Below, one piece after another: positions 1 through 9,375 of a DNA stretch of 64,000 nucleotides; position 1 is the first letter of the stretch; each line of letters begins with the position of its first letter. This DNA comes from Pseudothioclava arenosa. GTDB lineage: Bacteria; Pseudomonadota; Alphaproteobacteria; Rhodobacterales; Rhodobacteraceae. Location: assembly GCF_002358085.1 (NCBI RefSeq), contig NZ_NTJD01000002.1, positions 186,001 to 250,000 of the forward strand. The letters are read 5' to 3'. Both the position numbers and the translations under genes were made by a program. The notes under the pieces were generated by a model that was not told the DNA's origin, ran no database searches, and worked only from the letters and a program-made list of their open reading frames with translations.

Positions 1-566
1 ACGGCGGTCTGGAACTGCATCGGGATCGGGTGCACCTCGCGCGAGAGGCGCCGGGTGATCATCATGTAAAGCGCGAAGAACAGTGCCGTGCCCAGCGGAA
101 ACAGCGCCACCGTGCCGAACTCCGAAAACGACGGCTGGATCACGAACAGCGCGCCGATAAAGCCCACGACCGCCGCGCCCAGGCGCCGTGGCCCGACCTC
201 TTCGCCCATGAAGAACCGCCCGATCAGCAAGATGATGAAGGGCTCGACAAAGGCGATCGCCAGCGCGTCGGCGATCGGCATCAGCCGCACGGCGGCGACG
301 AAGGAAAAAGTCGCCAGCACCGAGAAGCCCGCGCGCGCCAGCCCCAGCCAGAGCAACCGCCCCGAAAGGGGCACCGCCAGAGAATGCCCCAGCAGCAGTG
401 CCACCGGCGCCATCAGCAGCCCCTGCATCAGATAGCGTCCAAGCGTGACCGTGCCTACCGCGACCTCTTGTGCCGCGAGCTTCGAGGCCACGTCGATCAA
501 GGGCGCGGAGGCGCAGAAGAACAGCATCAATGCGATGCCGGGAAGGATGCGGTCCTGGTCGTTCAT
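1..566 (-). CDS. DMT/EamA-family transporter, 3' part missing
   Basis: The reverse strand reads from ATG at 566 as MNDQDRILPGIALMLFFCAS and continues as an open, very hydrophobic frame to the window edge, so about 188 residues of the N-terminal part are visible. The pattern of short helices with motifs such as ALAIAFVEPF and FFMGEEVGPRR is typical of one EamA repeat of the drug/metabolite transporter superfamily, which has ten helices in two repeats. It would sit in the inner membrane; the substrate cannot be told. Two modules of the intergenic repeat family lie upstream, between this gene and purU. The C-terminal half lies outside the window. Confidence 0.75.
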   Translation of the reverse strand, partial: MNDQDRILPGIALMLFFCASAPLIDVASKLAAQEVAVGTVTLGRYLMQGLLMAPVALLLGHSLAVPLSGRLLWLGLARAGFSVLATFSFVAAVRLMPIADALAIAFVEPFIILLIGRFFMGEEVGPRRLGAAVVGFIGALFVIQPSFSEFGTVALFPLGTALFFALYMMITRRLSREVHPIPMQFQTA

Positions 567-612
567 GTCTCAATCGCTAGCGGGCGCCGGCGCCCGCGTC
601 CATCGGGAAGTT

Positions 613-750
613 GGGGGCTCTGCCCCCGACTGCGCAGGCGCAGTCTCCCTTGGGATATTTGTGGCAAAATGAAAGGGCTTTCATCGAGCCCGAAATACTC
701 CGGGGGGTGAATTCGGGCCGGGAGGACCGAAGAGGGGGCAGAGCCCCCCT
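613..750. repeat. Composite intergenic inverted repeat, copy 1
   Basis: The copy carries, in order, a GGGGGC..GCCCCC hairpin (613-627), a second small hairpin (ACTGCGC..GCGCAGT), a GGGATATTT module followed by GGCAAAATGAAAG, then the mirrored module CTTTCATCGAGC..GAAATACTCCGGGG and a closing GGGGGC..GCCCCC hairpin (734-749). The same modules recur near 10.8, 13.7, 33.7, 44.2 and 60.0 kb. Confidence 0.7.
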
Positions 751-757
751 TTGCGCC

Positions 758-1642
758 TTAGCCCATCCGTTCCGACGCGTAGGAGCCGGGGGAGGCGGGG
801 AAGACCACGGTCTTGTTCCCGTTCAGGAACACGCGCTGATGGATATGCGCGTGGATCGCGCGGGCGAGCACCTGCGCCTCGACATCGCGGCCGAGCGAGA
901 CGTAATCCTCGGGCGACTGGGCGTGGGTGATGCGCACCGTGTCCTGTTCGATGATTGGGCCTTCATCGAGATCGGCGGTCACGTAATGCGCCGTCGCTCC
1001 GATCAGTTTCACGCCGCGTTCATAGGCCTGCTTGTAGGGGTTCGCGCCCTTGAAGGACGGCAGGAAGGAGTGGTGGATATTGATGATCCGCCCCGACATC
1101 TTCTGGCAAAGCTGATCCGAGAGGATCTGCATGTAGCGCGCCAGCACCACCAGCTCGGCCCCGGTTTCCTCGACCACGGCCATCAGCTGCGCCTCGGCCT
1201 GGGGCTTGTTGTCCTTGGTCACGCGGATCTGGTGGAAGGGGATGTCGTGGTTCACCACGACCTTCTGGTAGGTCATGTGGTTCGAGATCACGCCCACGAT
1301 CTCGATGGGCAGCGCGCCGATGCGCCAGCGATAGAGCAGGTCGTTCAGGCAATGGCCGAAATTCGACACCATCAGCAGGACCTTGGTCTTGTGCGAGGCG
1401 TCATGGATCGCCCAGTCCATGCCGAACGTGGCGGCGACCGGTTCGAAGGCGCCGCGCAGGGCCTCGACGCCCACGCCCTTCTCCGAAGTGAAGGAGACGC
1501 GCATGAAGAAATTGCCGGTCAGCGGGTCGTCATACTGATGCGAGTCGGTGATGTTGCAGCCCTGATCGGCCAAGCAATTGGCGATTGCCGCGACGATGCC
1601 GCGGGTCGAGGCGCATTTCACGGTCAGAACATAGGCCGTCAT
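758..1642 (-). CDS. purU: Formyltetrahydrofolate deformylase
   Basis: PurU hydrolyses 10-formyl-tetrahydrofolate to formate and tetrahydrofolate, which balances one-carbon pools and can supply formate for PurT. The 294-residue protein has an N-terminal ACT domain (about 3-80) and a formyltransferase-fold domain (about 87-275). The active-site segment NIHHSFLP lies at 188-195, and DLDEGPII at 224-231 holds the catalytic Asp; both match the family, as does the length. The gene stands alone here, without the sarcosine oxidase or folD neighbours often seen in Rhodobacterales. Confidence 0.95.
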   Translation of the reverse strand: MTAYVLTVKCASTRGIVAAIANCLADQGCNITDSHQYDDPLTGNFFMRVSFTSEKGVGVEALRGAFEPVAATFGMDWAIHDASHKTKVLLMVSNFGHCLNDLLYRWRIGALPIEIVGVISNHMTYQKVVVNHDIPFHQIRVTKDNKPQAEAQLMAVVEETGAELVVLARYMQILSDQLCQKMSGRIINIHHSFLPSFKGANPYKQAYERGVKLIGATAHYVTADLDEGPIIEQDTVRITHAQSPEDYVSLGRDVEAQVLARAIHAHIHQRVFLNGNKTVVFPASPGSYASERMG

Positions 1643-1769
1643 TCATCCATCCTTTTCGCTGTCTGCCAAGGCGTTGTGGGTCTCTAGCGCGGCGCGCAGA
1701 CTTGCACAATCCTTCGAGCCCGCGTCTGCTGCGTGCAGGATTGCGACGGCGCGGCACGTAAAGGCGACG

Positions 1770-1804
1770 AAAAACGCGCGCGCCCCAAGCAGGACACGCG
1801 CGCC
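1770..1804 (-). terminator. Probable Rho-independent terminator of fdxE
   Basis: On the minus strand an 8-bp GC stem (1797-1804 with 1775-1782) is followed by a run of five T (1770-1774), about 30 bases past the fdxE stop. The rest of the 1643-1833 gap shows no gene. Confidence 0.6.
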
Positions 1805-1833
1805 TTGATTGCCTTTGCTCCGCCGGGGCGCGA

Positions 1834-2274
<441 letters not shown>

Positions 2275-2307
2275 CTAGGAAAGGGCGGAACGGCAGGAGG
2301 CTGCGGG

Positions 2308-2832
2308 ATGCGCGGTGCGATACTGGCCCTGGGCGGGGCGCTGATCTTGGGCGGATGCGGGGGCGCGGTTGCGCCCGATCCGGCGCCGGGTACCGCATTG
2401 ACGCTGTCGCGCGCCCTGATGGAGCGCGCGCCCGAGGGCGGGCCGGGCTGCCCTGCCGAAGTGCAGATCCGCCCTGCGAGCTTTGGCACCGTGATGCGCG
2501 CGGTCGAACTGCGCCCGGCACGGATCGACCCGAAGACCGGCAAGGAACTGGAGCCCGCGGTTTACGAGGAACGCCCGTTCTCGGCGGTCGTGGACCCCGG
2601 CGAGGTGAAATATTTCGAAACCCTCTGCCGCGAACAGGCAACCCCCGAGTTGGTCGCCAACCTGCAACGCGCGTTGAAGGCGCGCGGGCTGTATCGCGGG
2701 GCGATCACGCGTCGCCTTGATGCGGGCACGCGCGCAGCGATCCGCGCCTATCAGGCGCCGCGCGGATTGCCGAGCGATGAGATCTCGCGCCGGGCGCTGA
2801 TGGAGATGGGGCTCTTGGTCTGGGAAGACTGA
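2308..2832 (+). CDS. Small lipoprotein with peptidoglycan-binding-like C-terminus
   Basis: The 174-residue protein starts at ATG 2308, seven bases after AGGAGG. Its N-terminus is a lipoprotein signal peptide with lipobox LGGC (Cys17), so it is probably anchored in a membrane facing the periplasm. Residues about 110-170 (ELVANLQRALKARGLYRGAI and on, with TRAAIRAYQ) match the pattern of a PG_binding_1 repeat. The middle part, rich in Glu and Arg, is not recognised. It runs convergent to degP and shares a terminator with it. Confidence 0.75.
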   Translation: MRGAILALGGALILGGCGGAVAPDPAPGTALTLSRALMERAPEGGPGCPAEVQIRPASFGTVMRAVELRPARIDPKTGKELEPAVYEERPFSAVVDPGEVKYFETLCREQATPELVANLQRALKARGLYRGAITRRLDAGTRAAIRAYQAPRGLPSDEISRRALMEMGLLVWED

Positions 2833-2842
2833 GGCCAAATGA

Positions 2843-2867
2843 AAAGGGCGCCCGAGGGGCGCCCTTT
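2843..2867. terminator. Bidirectional terminator
   Basis: A perfect 11-bp stem AAAGGGCGCCC / GGGCGCCCTTT with a GAG loop. A's flank one side and T's the other, so it can end both the lipoprotein gene (+) and degP (-). Confidence 0.85.
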
Positions 2868-2887
2868 CGGTTTCGGGGGAGGGGCGA

Positions 2888-4360
2888 TCACTCGATCGGC
2901 AGCGCCACGAAGCGCGGCTCGCCACCGCGACGGATCAGCAGGAGGAGCGATTTGCGCCCCGCATCCTTGGTTTCGGCGATCCGCGCCTCCAGCTCCTCGA
3001 TCGAGGCGACGGGCTTTTGCCCCGCCTCGGTGATCAGGTCGCCCGCGCGCAGGCCTTTTTCAAAGGCGGGGGCGGTTTCGTCGAGGGACTTGATGACCAG
3101 CCCGGTGGTGCCCGAGGGCAGGCCCATCTCGGTCGAAATCTCGGCGGTGAGCGGCGTGACCGTCAGCCCGAGAATATCCTTCTCGGTTTCCTGCGGCGCC
3201 TGCACGGCGGCCGGAACCGCCTCGCCCTCGGCCAGTTCGCGCCGGCCCAGCGTGACCATCAGCGTCTGCACCTTGCCGTCCCGCAGCACGGTCACCCGCA
3301 CCGCCTCGCCCACCGGGGCGTCGGCCACACGGCGCACCAGATCCTTGGTGGTCTTGACCTCGCCGCCGTCGAAGCTGGTGATGATGTCGCCCGCCACGAT
3401 CCCGGCATCACGCGCGGGACCTTCGGGCACGTCCGAGACCAGCGCGCCCTCAGCCGAGGCCAGCGCCAGCGCTTCGGCCATCTCGGGGGTCACGTCCTGA
3501 ATCTTCACGCCAAGCCAGCCGCGCCGCGTCTCGCCGTATTCCTTGAGCTGGCCGACCACTTTCGACACCACATTCGAGGCCATCGAGAAGCCGATCCCGA
3601 TCGAGCCGCCATTGGGCGACAGGATCGCGGTGTTCACGCCGACCACATTGCCGTCCATGTTGAACAGCGGCCCGCCCGAGTTGCCGCGGTTGATCGCGGC
3701 GTCGGTCTGGATGTAGTCGTCATAGGTGCCCGACAGCTCGCGGTTGCGCGCCGAGACGATCCCGGCGGACACCGAGAACCCTTGGCCCAGCGGGTTGCCC
3801 ACGGCCATCACCCAGTCGCCCACGCGCATCTGGTCGGAATTGCCGAATTTGACGAAGGGCAGGGGCTTGTCGCTTTCCACCTTGAGCAGCGCGATATCGG
3901 TTTTCGGGTCGGTGCCGATCAGCTTGGCGTCGAGCTTGTCGCCCGAGAAGAACTCGATCTCGATCTCGTCGGCGCCCTCGATGACGTGGTTGTTGGTGAC
4001 GATATAGCCGTCTTCCGAGATCACGAAGCCGGACCCCAGCGCGTTCGAGCGGCGCGGCCGCGAGGGGCCGCCGTTCGGCCCGTTCGGGAAACCGAAATCG
4101 CGGAAGAAATCCTCGAAGGGCGAGCCCTCGGGGAACATCGGGCCGCGATCGGCCGGGGTCGCGACGGTCGTCGAGGTGGTGATATTGACCACCGAGGGGC
4201 TGACTTGCTCGGCCAGATCGGCGAAGCTGTCGGGCGCGCCGCGCGCTTCGGCAGGCTCGATCGCGACAGGCGCAAGCGCCAGCATCACCGCCAGCATTGA
4301 CGCGCCCACCGAGGCGCGCAGCAGCTTGGGCTTGAACAGGGTCATGGAAAGTTTCGTCAT
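2888..4360 (-). CDS. degP: DegP/HtrA (Do-like) periplasmic serine protease
   Basis: The 490-residue protein is an envelope quality-control protease and chaperone. It has an N-terminal signal peptide, a trypsin-like domain with the catalytic triad His125 (TNNHVIEG), Asp155 (KTDIALLK) and Ser228 (RGNSGGPL), then two PDZ domains (about 285-375 and 400-485). ATG at 4360 gives a normal signal peptide; the longer frame up to 4447 adds a Pro-rich stretch with no signal character. It is the last gene of an hflK-hflC-DUF2065-degP set, which groups two envelope proteolysis systems. Confidence 0.95.
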   Translation of the reverse strand: MTKLSMTLFKPKLLRASVGASMLAVMLALAPVAIEPAEARGAPDSFADLAEQVSPSVVNITTSTTVATPADRGPMFPEGSPFEDFFRDFGFPNGPNGGPSRPRRSNALGSGFVISEDGYIVTNNHVIEGADEIEIEFFSGDKLDAKLIGTDPKTDIALLKVESDKPLPFVKFGNSDQMRVGDWVMAVGNPLGQGFSVSAGIVSARNRELSGTYDDYIQTDAAINRGNSGGPLFNMDGNVVGVNTAILSPNGGSIGIGFSMASNVVSKVVGQLKEYGETRRGWLGVKIQDVTPEMAEALALASAEGALVSDVPEGPARDAGIVAGDIITSFDGGEVKTTKDLVRRVADAPVGEAVRVTVLRDGKVQTLMVTLGRRELAEGEAVPAAVQAPQETEKDILGLTVTPLTAEISTEMGLPSGTTGLVIKSLDETAPAFEKGLRAGDLITEAGQKPVASIEELEARIAETKDAGRKSLLLLIRRGGEPRFVALPIE

Positions 4361-4498
4361 ACTCGGCTCCCGATCGGTTGTCTCCGGGCTCGGGGAAGGG
4401 CCCGGGTGTTGTGTATCCGATAAATAGCTAGGGCCCGTCAGAGGCAAATGAAAGAGGATCGCATTCCGTCACTAAGGCGTGAGGGTGCGCAGGCGATC

Positions 4499-4690
4499 CT
4501 AACCCCAAAGCTTCACGCCCCACAACAGCGCAACGCCGATCGCCAGCGATACCAGCCCCAGCATCCGCCGCTGCTCGGGGCCGATCCGCGCGAGGAAATC
4601 CAGCGCCTCCTCGATACGCGAAGGGGCCAGCGCAAGCGCCAGCCCCTCGAAGGCAAGAACCAGCCCGAGGCCAGTCAGAACCCAGATCAT
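4499..4690 (-). CDS. DUF2065 family small membrane protein
   Basis: The 63-residue protein has two predicted membrane helices (about 3-22 and 42-60) joined by a short charged loop containing RIGPEQRRMLG, which is characteristic of DUF2065 (YjeT-like). Its start overlaps the hflC stop by four bases (ATGA), so it is probably translationally coupled to hflC. DUF2065 genes commonly follow hflC in proteobacteria. The function is unknown; context suggests an accessory role with the HflKC complex. Confidence 0.85.
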   Translation of the reverse strand: MIWVLTGLGLVLAFEGLALALAPSRIEEALDFLARIGPEQRRMLGLVSLAIGVALLWGVKLWG

Positions 4691-5571
4691 TTCTGCGCCG
4701 TTCCGAGGCTTTCGAGGAACCGCTCGTAATCGAAATAGACGCTGTCCGGCTGGGTCACCAGCGACGAGGAATTCGGCTTCATGCTCTGCGCGTAGAATTG
4801 CAGCGCGCGGGTGAAGGCGAAGAAGTCCGGGTCGCGGCCATAGGCATCGGCATAGATGCGGTTGGCTTCGGCATCGGCCTCACCGCGGATGATCTCGGCC
4901 TCCTTGCGGGCTTCCGAGGTCAGTTCCACCACCGAACGGTCGGCCTGTGCGCGCACGCGCTGGGCCGCTTCGCCGCCGCGCGCACGTTCATCCGCCGCCT
5001 CGCGTTCGCGCTCGGCGCGCATCCGCGCGAAGGTCGCCGCAAGGTTCTGCTCGGGCAGGTCGGTGCGGGTCAGACGTACGTCGATCACGTCGATGCCGAG
5101 CGAGCGCGCCTCGCGCCGGGCGAGGTCGCGGATGCGGTTCATCAGCGGCGTCCGGTCGGCCGAGAGCACCGCCGTCGAGGGCACCGAGCCCAGAACTTCG
5201 CGGATCGCGGCGTTGACGATGGAATCGAGGCGCGACTTGGCGACATTCTCGCCGCCCGGGCCGACAGCCTCGCGGAAATCGACCAGATCGACGATGCGCC
5301 AGCGCGCGAAGGCATCCACCACCAGGCGGCGGTCGTCGAGCGGCGTCACCTCAAGCGGGCGCGTCGGCAGCGACAGGATACGGTCGTCATAGGTCACCAC
5401 GTCCTGGATGAAGGGCAGTTTGAAGCCCAGGCCTGGGTCGGATTTCACCTGCTTGACCTGACCGAATTGCAGCACCAGCGCGCGCTCGCGCTCGTCCACC
5501 ACAAAGACCGAAGACAGCGCGATCGCACCGGCGATCACGGCGATCGGAAGCAACATAGCCGTTTTCAACAT
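4687..5571 (-). CDS. hflC: FtsH protease modulator HflC
   Basis: HflC is an SPFH/band-7 protein that forms a large periplasm-facing cage with HflK around the FtsH protease. The 294-residue protein has an N-terminal membrane anchor (about 5-25), the SPFH domain, and a helical region rich in Arg/Glu/Ala (about 175-240). The HflC pattern DERERALVLQFGQVK lies directly after the anchor. The start overlaps the hflK stop by one base (TAATG). Confidence 0.95.
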   Translation of the reverse strand: MLKTAMLLPIAVIAGAIALSSVFVVDERERALVLQFGQVKQVKSDPGLGFKLPFIQDVVTYDDRILSLPTRPLEVTPLDDRRLVVDAFARWRIVDLVDFREAVGPGGENVAKSRLDSIVNAAIREVLGSVPSTAVLSADRTPLMNRIRDLARREARSLGIDVIDVRLTRTDLPEQNLAATFARMRAEREREAADERARGGEAAQRVRAQADRSVVELTSEARKEAEIIRGEADAEANRIYADAYGRDPDFFAFTRALQFYAQSMKPNSSSLVTQPDSVYFDYERFLESLGTAQK

Positions 5572-6713
5572 TATTTCGCTCCCTCCTGGCCGGTCGATTT
5601 ACGCAGCTGATCCAGCGGCAGGTAGGGCACCACGCCCGAGCCCGCAGCGCTCTGGTCGACGATCACCTTGTCGAGGCCTTGCAGCACCGAGCCCATGGTC
5701 TCGAGATAGATCCGGCGTTGGGTCACCTCGGGGGCCTTGATGTATTCGGCGTAGATCGAGTTGAAGCGCGCGGCGTCCCCTTCGGCGGTGTTGACGATCC
5801 GCGCCCGATAGGCTTCGGCCTCCTCCTTGAGCTGGGCAGCCTCACCACGCGCACCGGCGGTGACGCGGTTGGCATAGGCATCGGCCTCTTTTTCCAGCTT
5901 GTCGCGTTCCTGTTGGGCGGCCTGCACGTCGCGGAAGCTGTCGATCACTTCGCGCGGCGGGTCGGCGCGGTTGAAGTTGACGCGCACGATGTTGATGCCG
6001 GCATCATAGCTGTCGAGCGTGGCCTGCACCGCCGAACGCAGATCGGAGGCGATCACGCCCCGGTCGCGGTTGAGGATCGGCGCCAGTTCCGAGCGCGCGA
6101 TGATGTCGCGCATCGCCGATTCCGAGACCGCGCGGATCGTGTCGACCGGATCGGCAAGGTTGAACAGGTATTTCGCCGGATCGTTGATGTTCCAGACGAC
6201 CTGGAATTCGACATCGACGATGTTCTGGTCGCCGGTCAGCATCAGGCCCGAATCCGAGCCATCGCTCGTGCCCTTGCCAGAGCCGACATCAACGGTCTGT
6301 TCGCGCGTCACCGGCACTTTCTCGAAGGTGACGACCGGCCAGGGCGCGAAGTTCAGGCCCGGATTGCCGGTGGAGTTGTAGCGCCCGAACATCAGCTCGA
6401 CCGAGCGTTCCTCGGGCTTGACGGTGTAGAACGACCCGTAGGCCCAGAGCCCCGCCGCGATCAGCGCCGCCACGCCCAGCGTCTGGCCAAGGCCCGGCCC
6501 GCCAGTGCCGCGTGCGCCGCCCGACGGCTTGCGCCCGCCCGAGCCGCCACGCCCGCCCATCAGCACGCGCAGCTGCTCGGAGCCCTTGCGCATGAATTCC
6601 TCAATCTCGGGAATCTGGGGTCCATCGTCGGGGCGGTTCTGGCGCGGGGGCCGGGAGTCGCGGTCGTCGTCTCCGCCGCCGCCACCGCTGCCCCAGGGGC
6701 CGTTGTTACTCAT
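5571..6713 (-). CDS. hflK: FtsH protease modulator HflK
   Basis: The 380-residue partner of HflC starts with a Gly/Asp-rich cytoplasmic tail (GPWGSGGGGGDDD), then a membrane helix near 65-87, the SPFH domain and a long coiled helix with Ala/Glu repeats (about 255-320). ATG at 6713 is preceded by AGGTGAGGA and gives the usual HflK N-terminus; the longer open frame to 6773 has no support. This is the first gene of the hflK-hflC-DUF2065 unit. Confidence 0.95.
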   Translation of the reverse strand: MSNNGPWGSGGGGGDDDRDSRPPRQNRPDDGPQIPEIEEFMRKGSEQLRVLMGGRGGSGGRKPSGGARGTGGPGLGQTLGVAALIAAGLWAYGSFYTVKPEERSVELMFGRYNSTGNPGLNFAPWPVVTFEKVPVTREQTVDVGSGKGTSDGSDSGLMLTGDQNIVDVEFQVVWNINDPAKYLFNLADPVDTIRAVSESAMRDIIARSELAPILNRDRGVIASDLRSAVQATLDSYDAGINIVRVNFNRADPPREVIDSFRDVQAAQQERDKLEKEADAYANRVTAGARGEAAQLKEEAEAYRARIVNTAEGDAARFNSIYAEYIKAPEVTQRRIYLETMGSVLQGLDKVIVDQSAAGSGVVPYLPLDQLRKSTGQEGAK

Positions 6714-6806
6714 GTCGTCCTCACCTTTCGTTGGTCTTTCTTGCCAGTTGTGGCCTCGCGCGCGCGGTTTCAAGAGCCGCGCGCCGCCAGAAGCCCGGCG
6801 TTTGCG

Positions 6807-8162
6807 TTATTCGTGGCGCACGGGCGCGCGCATCGTCACCAGTTCCTCGGCGGCGGTCGGGTGCACGGCCACGGTCGCATCGAACTGCGCCTTGGTTGCC
6901 CCCATCTTCATCGCGATCGCCACCATCTGGATCATCTCGCCCGCGTCGGGGGCGACGATGTGGCAGCCGAGCACACGCTGGCTGGCCTTGTCCACCACGA
7001 GTTTCATGAAAACCCGGTCCTCGCCGCCGGCAAAGCCTGATTTCATCGGCTTGAAGCTGGTCACGTAGACCTCGACCGGGCCGCGCGCGCGCGCCTCGTC
7101 CTCGGTCATGCCGCAGGTGCCGAATTCGGGTTGGGTGAACACCGCTGAAGCGACCAGCTCGTGATCGACCTGCCGGGGCTTCGCGCCAAAGACGGTATCG
7201 GCGAAGGCATGGCCCTCGCGGATCGCGACCGGCGTCAGCTGAATGCGGTCGGTCACATCGCCTACCGCGTAGATCGAGGGGATGTTGGTCTGCGACCAGC
7301 CATCGACCACCACTGCGCCATTCGCAGCCAGCTGCACGCCCGCGCCCTCAAGCCCGAGCCCCTCGGTATTGGGCACGCGGCCGGTGGCGTAGATCACCGC
7401 GTCGAACTCCTCCACGCAGCCGCGCGAGCAACTGACCACGCGGGTGTCGCCCCGGCGCTCGATCTTGTTGACCACGACGCCGGTGTGGATCTCGATGCCG
7501 CGCGCGGCCATGCGATCAACGATCACGTCGCGTGCCTCGCTGTCGAAGCCGCGCAGCAGCGCCGAGCGGTTGTATTGCACGACCTTCACGCCGAGCCCGT
7601 TCAGGATGCAGGCGAACTCGCAGGCGATATAGCCGCCGCCGACGATCAGCACGCGGCCGGGCAGGGCGGGGAGCTTGAAGATCTCGTTCGAGGTGATGAC
7701 ATGCTCGGCGCCGTCGAAATCGGGCACGAAGGGCCGCCCGCCGACCGCCACCAGAATATGCTTGGCCGAGATCACCCGGCCATCGGCCAGACGCACCTCA
7801 TGCGGCCCCTGAACGGTGGCGCGCTGGTCAAAGACCTCGACGCCCGCGTTCTGCTGGCCGCGCCGATAGATCGCCTCGAGCCGGTCCAGCTCGGCATCCA
7901 TCTTGGCGCGGAAGGTGCCCCAGTCGAAAGCCCCGAGGCTCGCCTGCCAGCCATAACCCTTCGCTTCCTCGATCGCGGCGGGCACGCCCGAGGCATAGAC
8001 CATCAGCTTCTTCGGCACGCAGCCCCGGATCACGCAGGTGCCGCCCATGCGGTATTCCTCGGCCAGCGCGACGCGCGCGCCATGTTCCGAGGCCGCGATA
8101 CGTGCCGCGCGCACGCCACCCGAACCACCGCCGATCACGAAGAGGTCGTAGTCAAAGCTCAT
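6807..8162 (-). CDS. gor: Glutathione-disulfide reductase
   Basis: This flavoprotein reduces oxidised glutathione with NADPH. The 451-residue protein shows the FAD motif GGGSGGVRAA, the redox-active disulfide as Cys43-VIRG-Cys48, the second nucleotide fold GGGYIACEFACIL, and the C-terminal catalytic His in HPTAAEELVTMRAP. ATG at 8162 is preferred because the AGGACAG sequence lies at proper distance; two further ATG/GTG-type starts just upstream are possible. The gene follows rpiA but a terminator lies between them. Confidence 0.95.
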   Translation of the reverse strand: MSFDYDLFVIGGGSGGVRAARIAASEHGARVALAEEYRMGGTCVIRGCVPKKLMVYASGVPAAIEEAKGYGWQASLGAFDWGTFRAKMDAELDRLEAIYRRGQQNAGVEVFDQRATVQGPHEVRLADGRVISAKHILVAVGGRPFVPDFDGAEHVITSNEIFKLPALPGRVLIVGGGYIACEFACILNGLGVKVVQYNRSALLRGFDSEARDVIVDRMAARGIEIHTGVVVNKIERRGDTRVVSCSRGCVEEFDAVIYATGRVPNTEGLGLEGAGVQLAANGAVVVDGWSQTNIPSIYAVGDVTDRIQLTPVAIREGHAFADTVFGAKPRQVDHELVASAVFTQPEFGTCGMTEDEARARGPVEVYVTSFKPMKSGFAGGEDRVFMKLVVDKASQRVLGCHIVAPDAGEMIQMVAIAMKMGATKAQFDATVAVHPTAAEELVTMRAPVRHE

Positions 8163-8273
8163 CATCTGTCCTGTCATTTCGGCCTGCCCGTCGCGGGCGT
8201 TGCACAGGACTTAGCTTTGCTCCCCCCTCGGGGCAAGGCGTGCTGCGGCAAAAGGCGTCAGGGCAGGGGGCAT

Positions 8274-8305
8274 AAAAACAAACGCGGCCCCCGAAGGCGC
8301 CGCGT
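8274..8305 (-). terminator. Rho-independent terminator of rpiA
   Basis: On the minus strand ACGCGGC..GCCGCGT pairs around a GC-rich loop and is followed by TTTGTTTTTA. Confidence 0.75.
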
Positions 8306-8328
8306 CAAGTCCTGCCCTTTAGGCGTCA

Positions 8329-9114
8329 TCAGTCGAGATCGGAGAAGATATTGGATTCTTCGGCGAAATCGACGCGGCCCTGCGTCACGGTGCCTTCATT
8401 GATATCGCGCACCTCGACCTCGCCCTCGGCACCGCCGATGATCACGATGTCGCACAGGTCGATGAACAGCCCGTTCTCGACCACGCCCGGGATCTGGTTC
8501 AGCACGAGGCTCAGCTGGCGCGGATTGCCGATCCGCTTGAGGTGGCAATCGACGATGTAATTGCCCTCGTCGGTCACGAAAGGCTTGCCGCCGTTCTGGC
8601 GCAGCGTGGTTTCGCGCCCCATCACATCCATCGAGACCAGCATCTCTTCGATCAACGCGCGCGTGGTCTGCCAGCCGAAGGGCACGACCTCGACCGGCAG
8701 CGGGAAGGCGCCCAGATGCGCCACTTCCTTGGCCGCGTCGGTAATCACGATCATCTGGTCCGAGGCCGTGGCCACGATCTTTTCCTGCAACAGCGCGCCG
8801 CCGCCGCCCTTGATCAGGTTCAGCTCGGGGTCGAATTCATCGGCGCCGTCGATCGTGACATCGAGCCATTTCGCCTCGTCGAGCGTGACCACCTCTATAC
8901 CCAGCTCACGTGCGAGTTCCGCAGTGCGCGTGGAGGTAGGCACGCCGGCGATTTTGAGCCGTTCCTCGCGCACCCGCTCGGCCAGGCAGCGCACCATCCA
9001 GGCCGCGGTCGAGCCGGTGCCAAGGCCCACCTTCATCCCGTCCTGGATAAAGTCGACGGCACGGCGCGCGGCGGCGAATTTCGCCTTGTCGATGGGGGAA
9101 AGTTCGGCGGGCAT
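8329..9114 (-). CDS. rpiA: Ribose-5-phosphate isomerase A
   Basis: RpiA interconverts ribose-5-phosphate and ribulose-5-phosphate in the pentose phosphate and Calvin cycles. The 261-residue protein contains the family motifs GLGTGSTA, DGADEFDP, KGGGGALLQEK and TQGRVDF. ATG at 9114 begins MPAELSPIDKAKF, a normal RpiA N-terminus; the same reading frame is open far upstream but is only the antisense of sdaA. The 9115-9375 gap to sdaA (divergent) contains a GCGCATC..GATGCGC inverted repeat at 9193-9218 and no gene. Confidence 0.95.
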   Translation of the reverse strand: MPAELSPIDKAKFAAARRAVDFIQDGMKVGLGTGSTAAWMVRCLAERVREERLKIAGVPTSTRTAELARELGIEVVTLDEAKWLDVTIDGADEFDPELNLIKGGGGALLQEKIVATASDQMIVITDAAKEVAHLGAFPLPVEVVPFGWQTTRALIEEMLVSMDVMGRETTLRQNGGKPFVTDEGNYIVDCHLKRIGNPRQLSLVLNQIPGVVENGLFIDLCDIVIIGGAEGEVEVRDINEGTVTQGRVDFAEESNIFSDLD

Positions 9115-9375
9115 CGGCGGTCTCCTAAGCTGGGTCGGGTCGGTTATAGGAAATCCCGGGAACGCAGGCGAGGGCAAAAAACGTCCAGAAGCGCGCATCA
9201 GGCGACCGCGCGATGCGCTGCCTGTTTTGCGGGCGAAACCAAGCTGCTGCGCGGCGCGTGCGGGCAGGGGCGGGCCGTTCCCGGCGCCCCGCGCCCCCGC
9301 TTTCGCGCGCCAAAGCGTCGTTTTCACGCGCGGCTCCGGTGCCGTCCGTGGCAAGATGGCGAAAACGGAGAGCCC

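Noticed and set aside
4361-4447. Longer degP start at 4447
   Set aside because: It adds a Pro/Ser-rich segment before the signal peptide, which would block normal export; ATG at 4360 fits better.
9193-9218. GCGCATC..GATGCGC inverted repeat between rpiA and sdaA as a terminator
   Set aside because: It lies upstream of both divergent genes and has no proper T-run; kept only as a possible operator.
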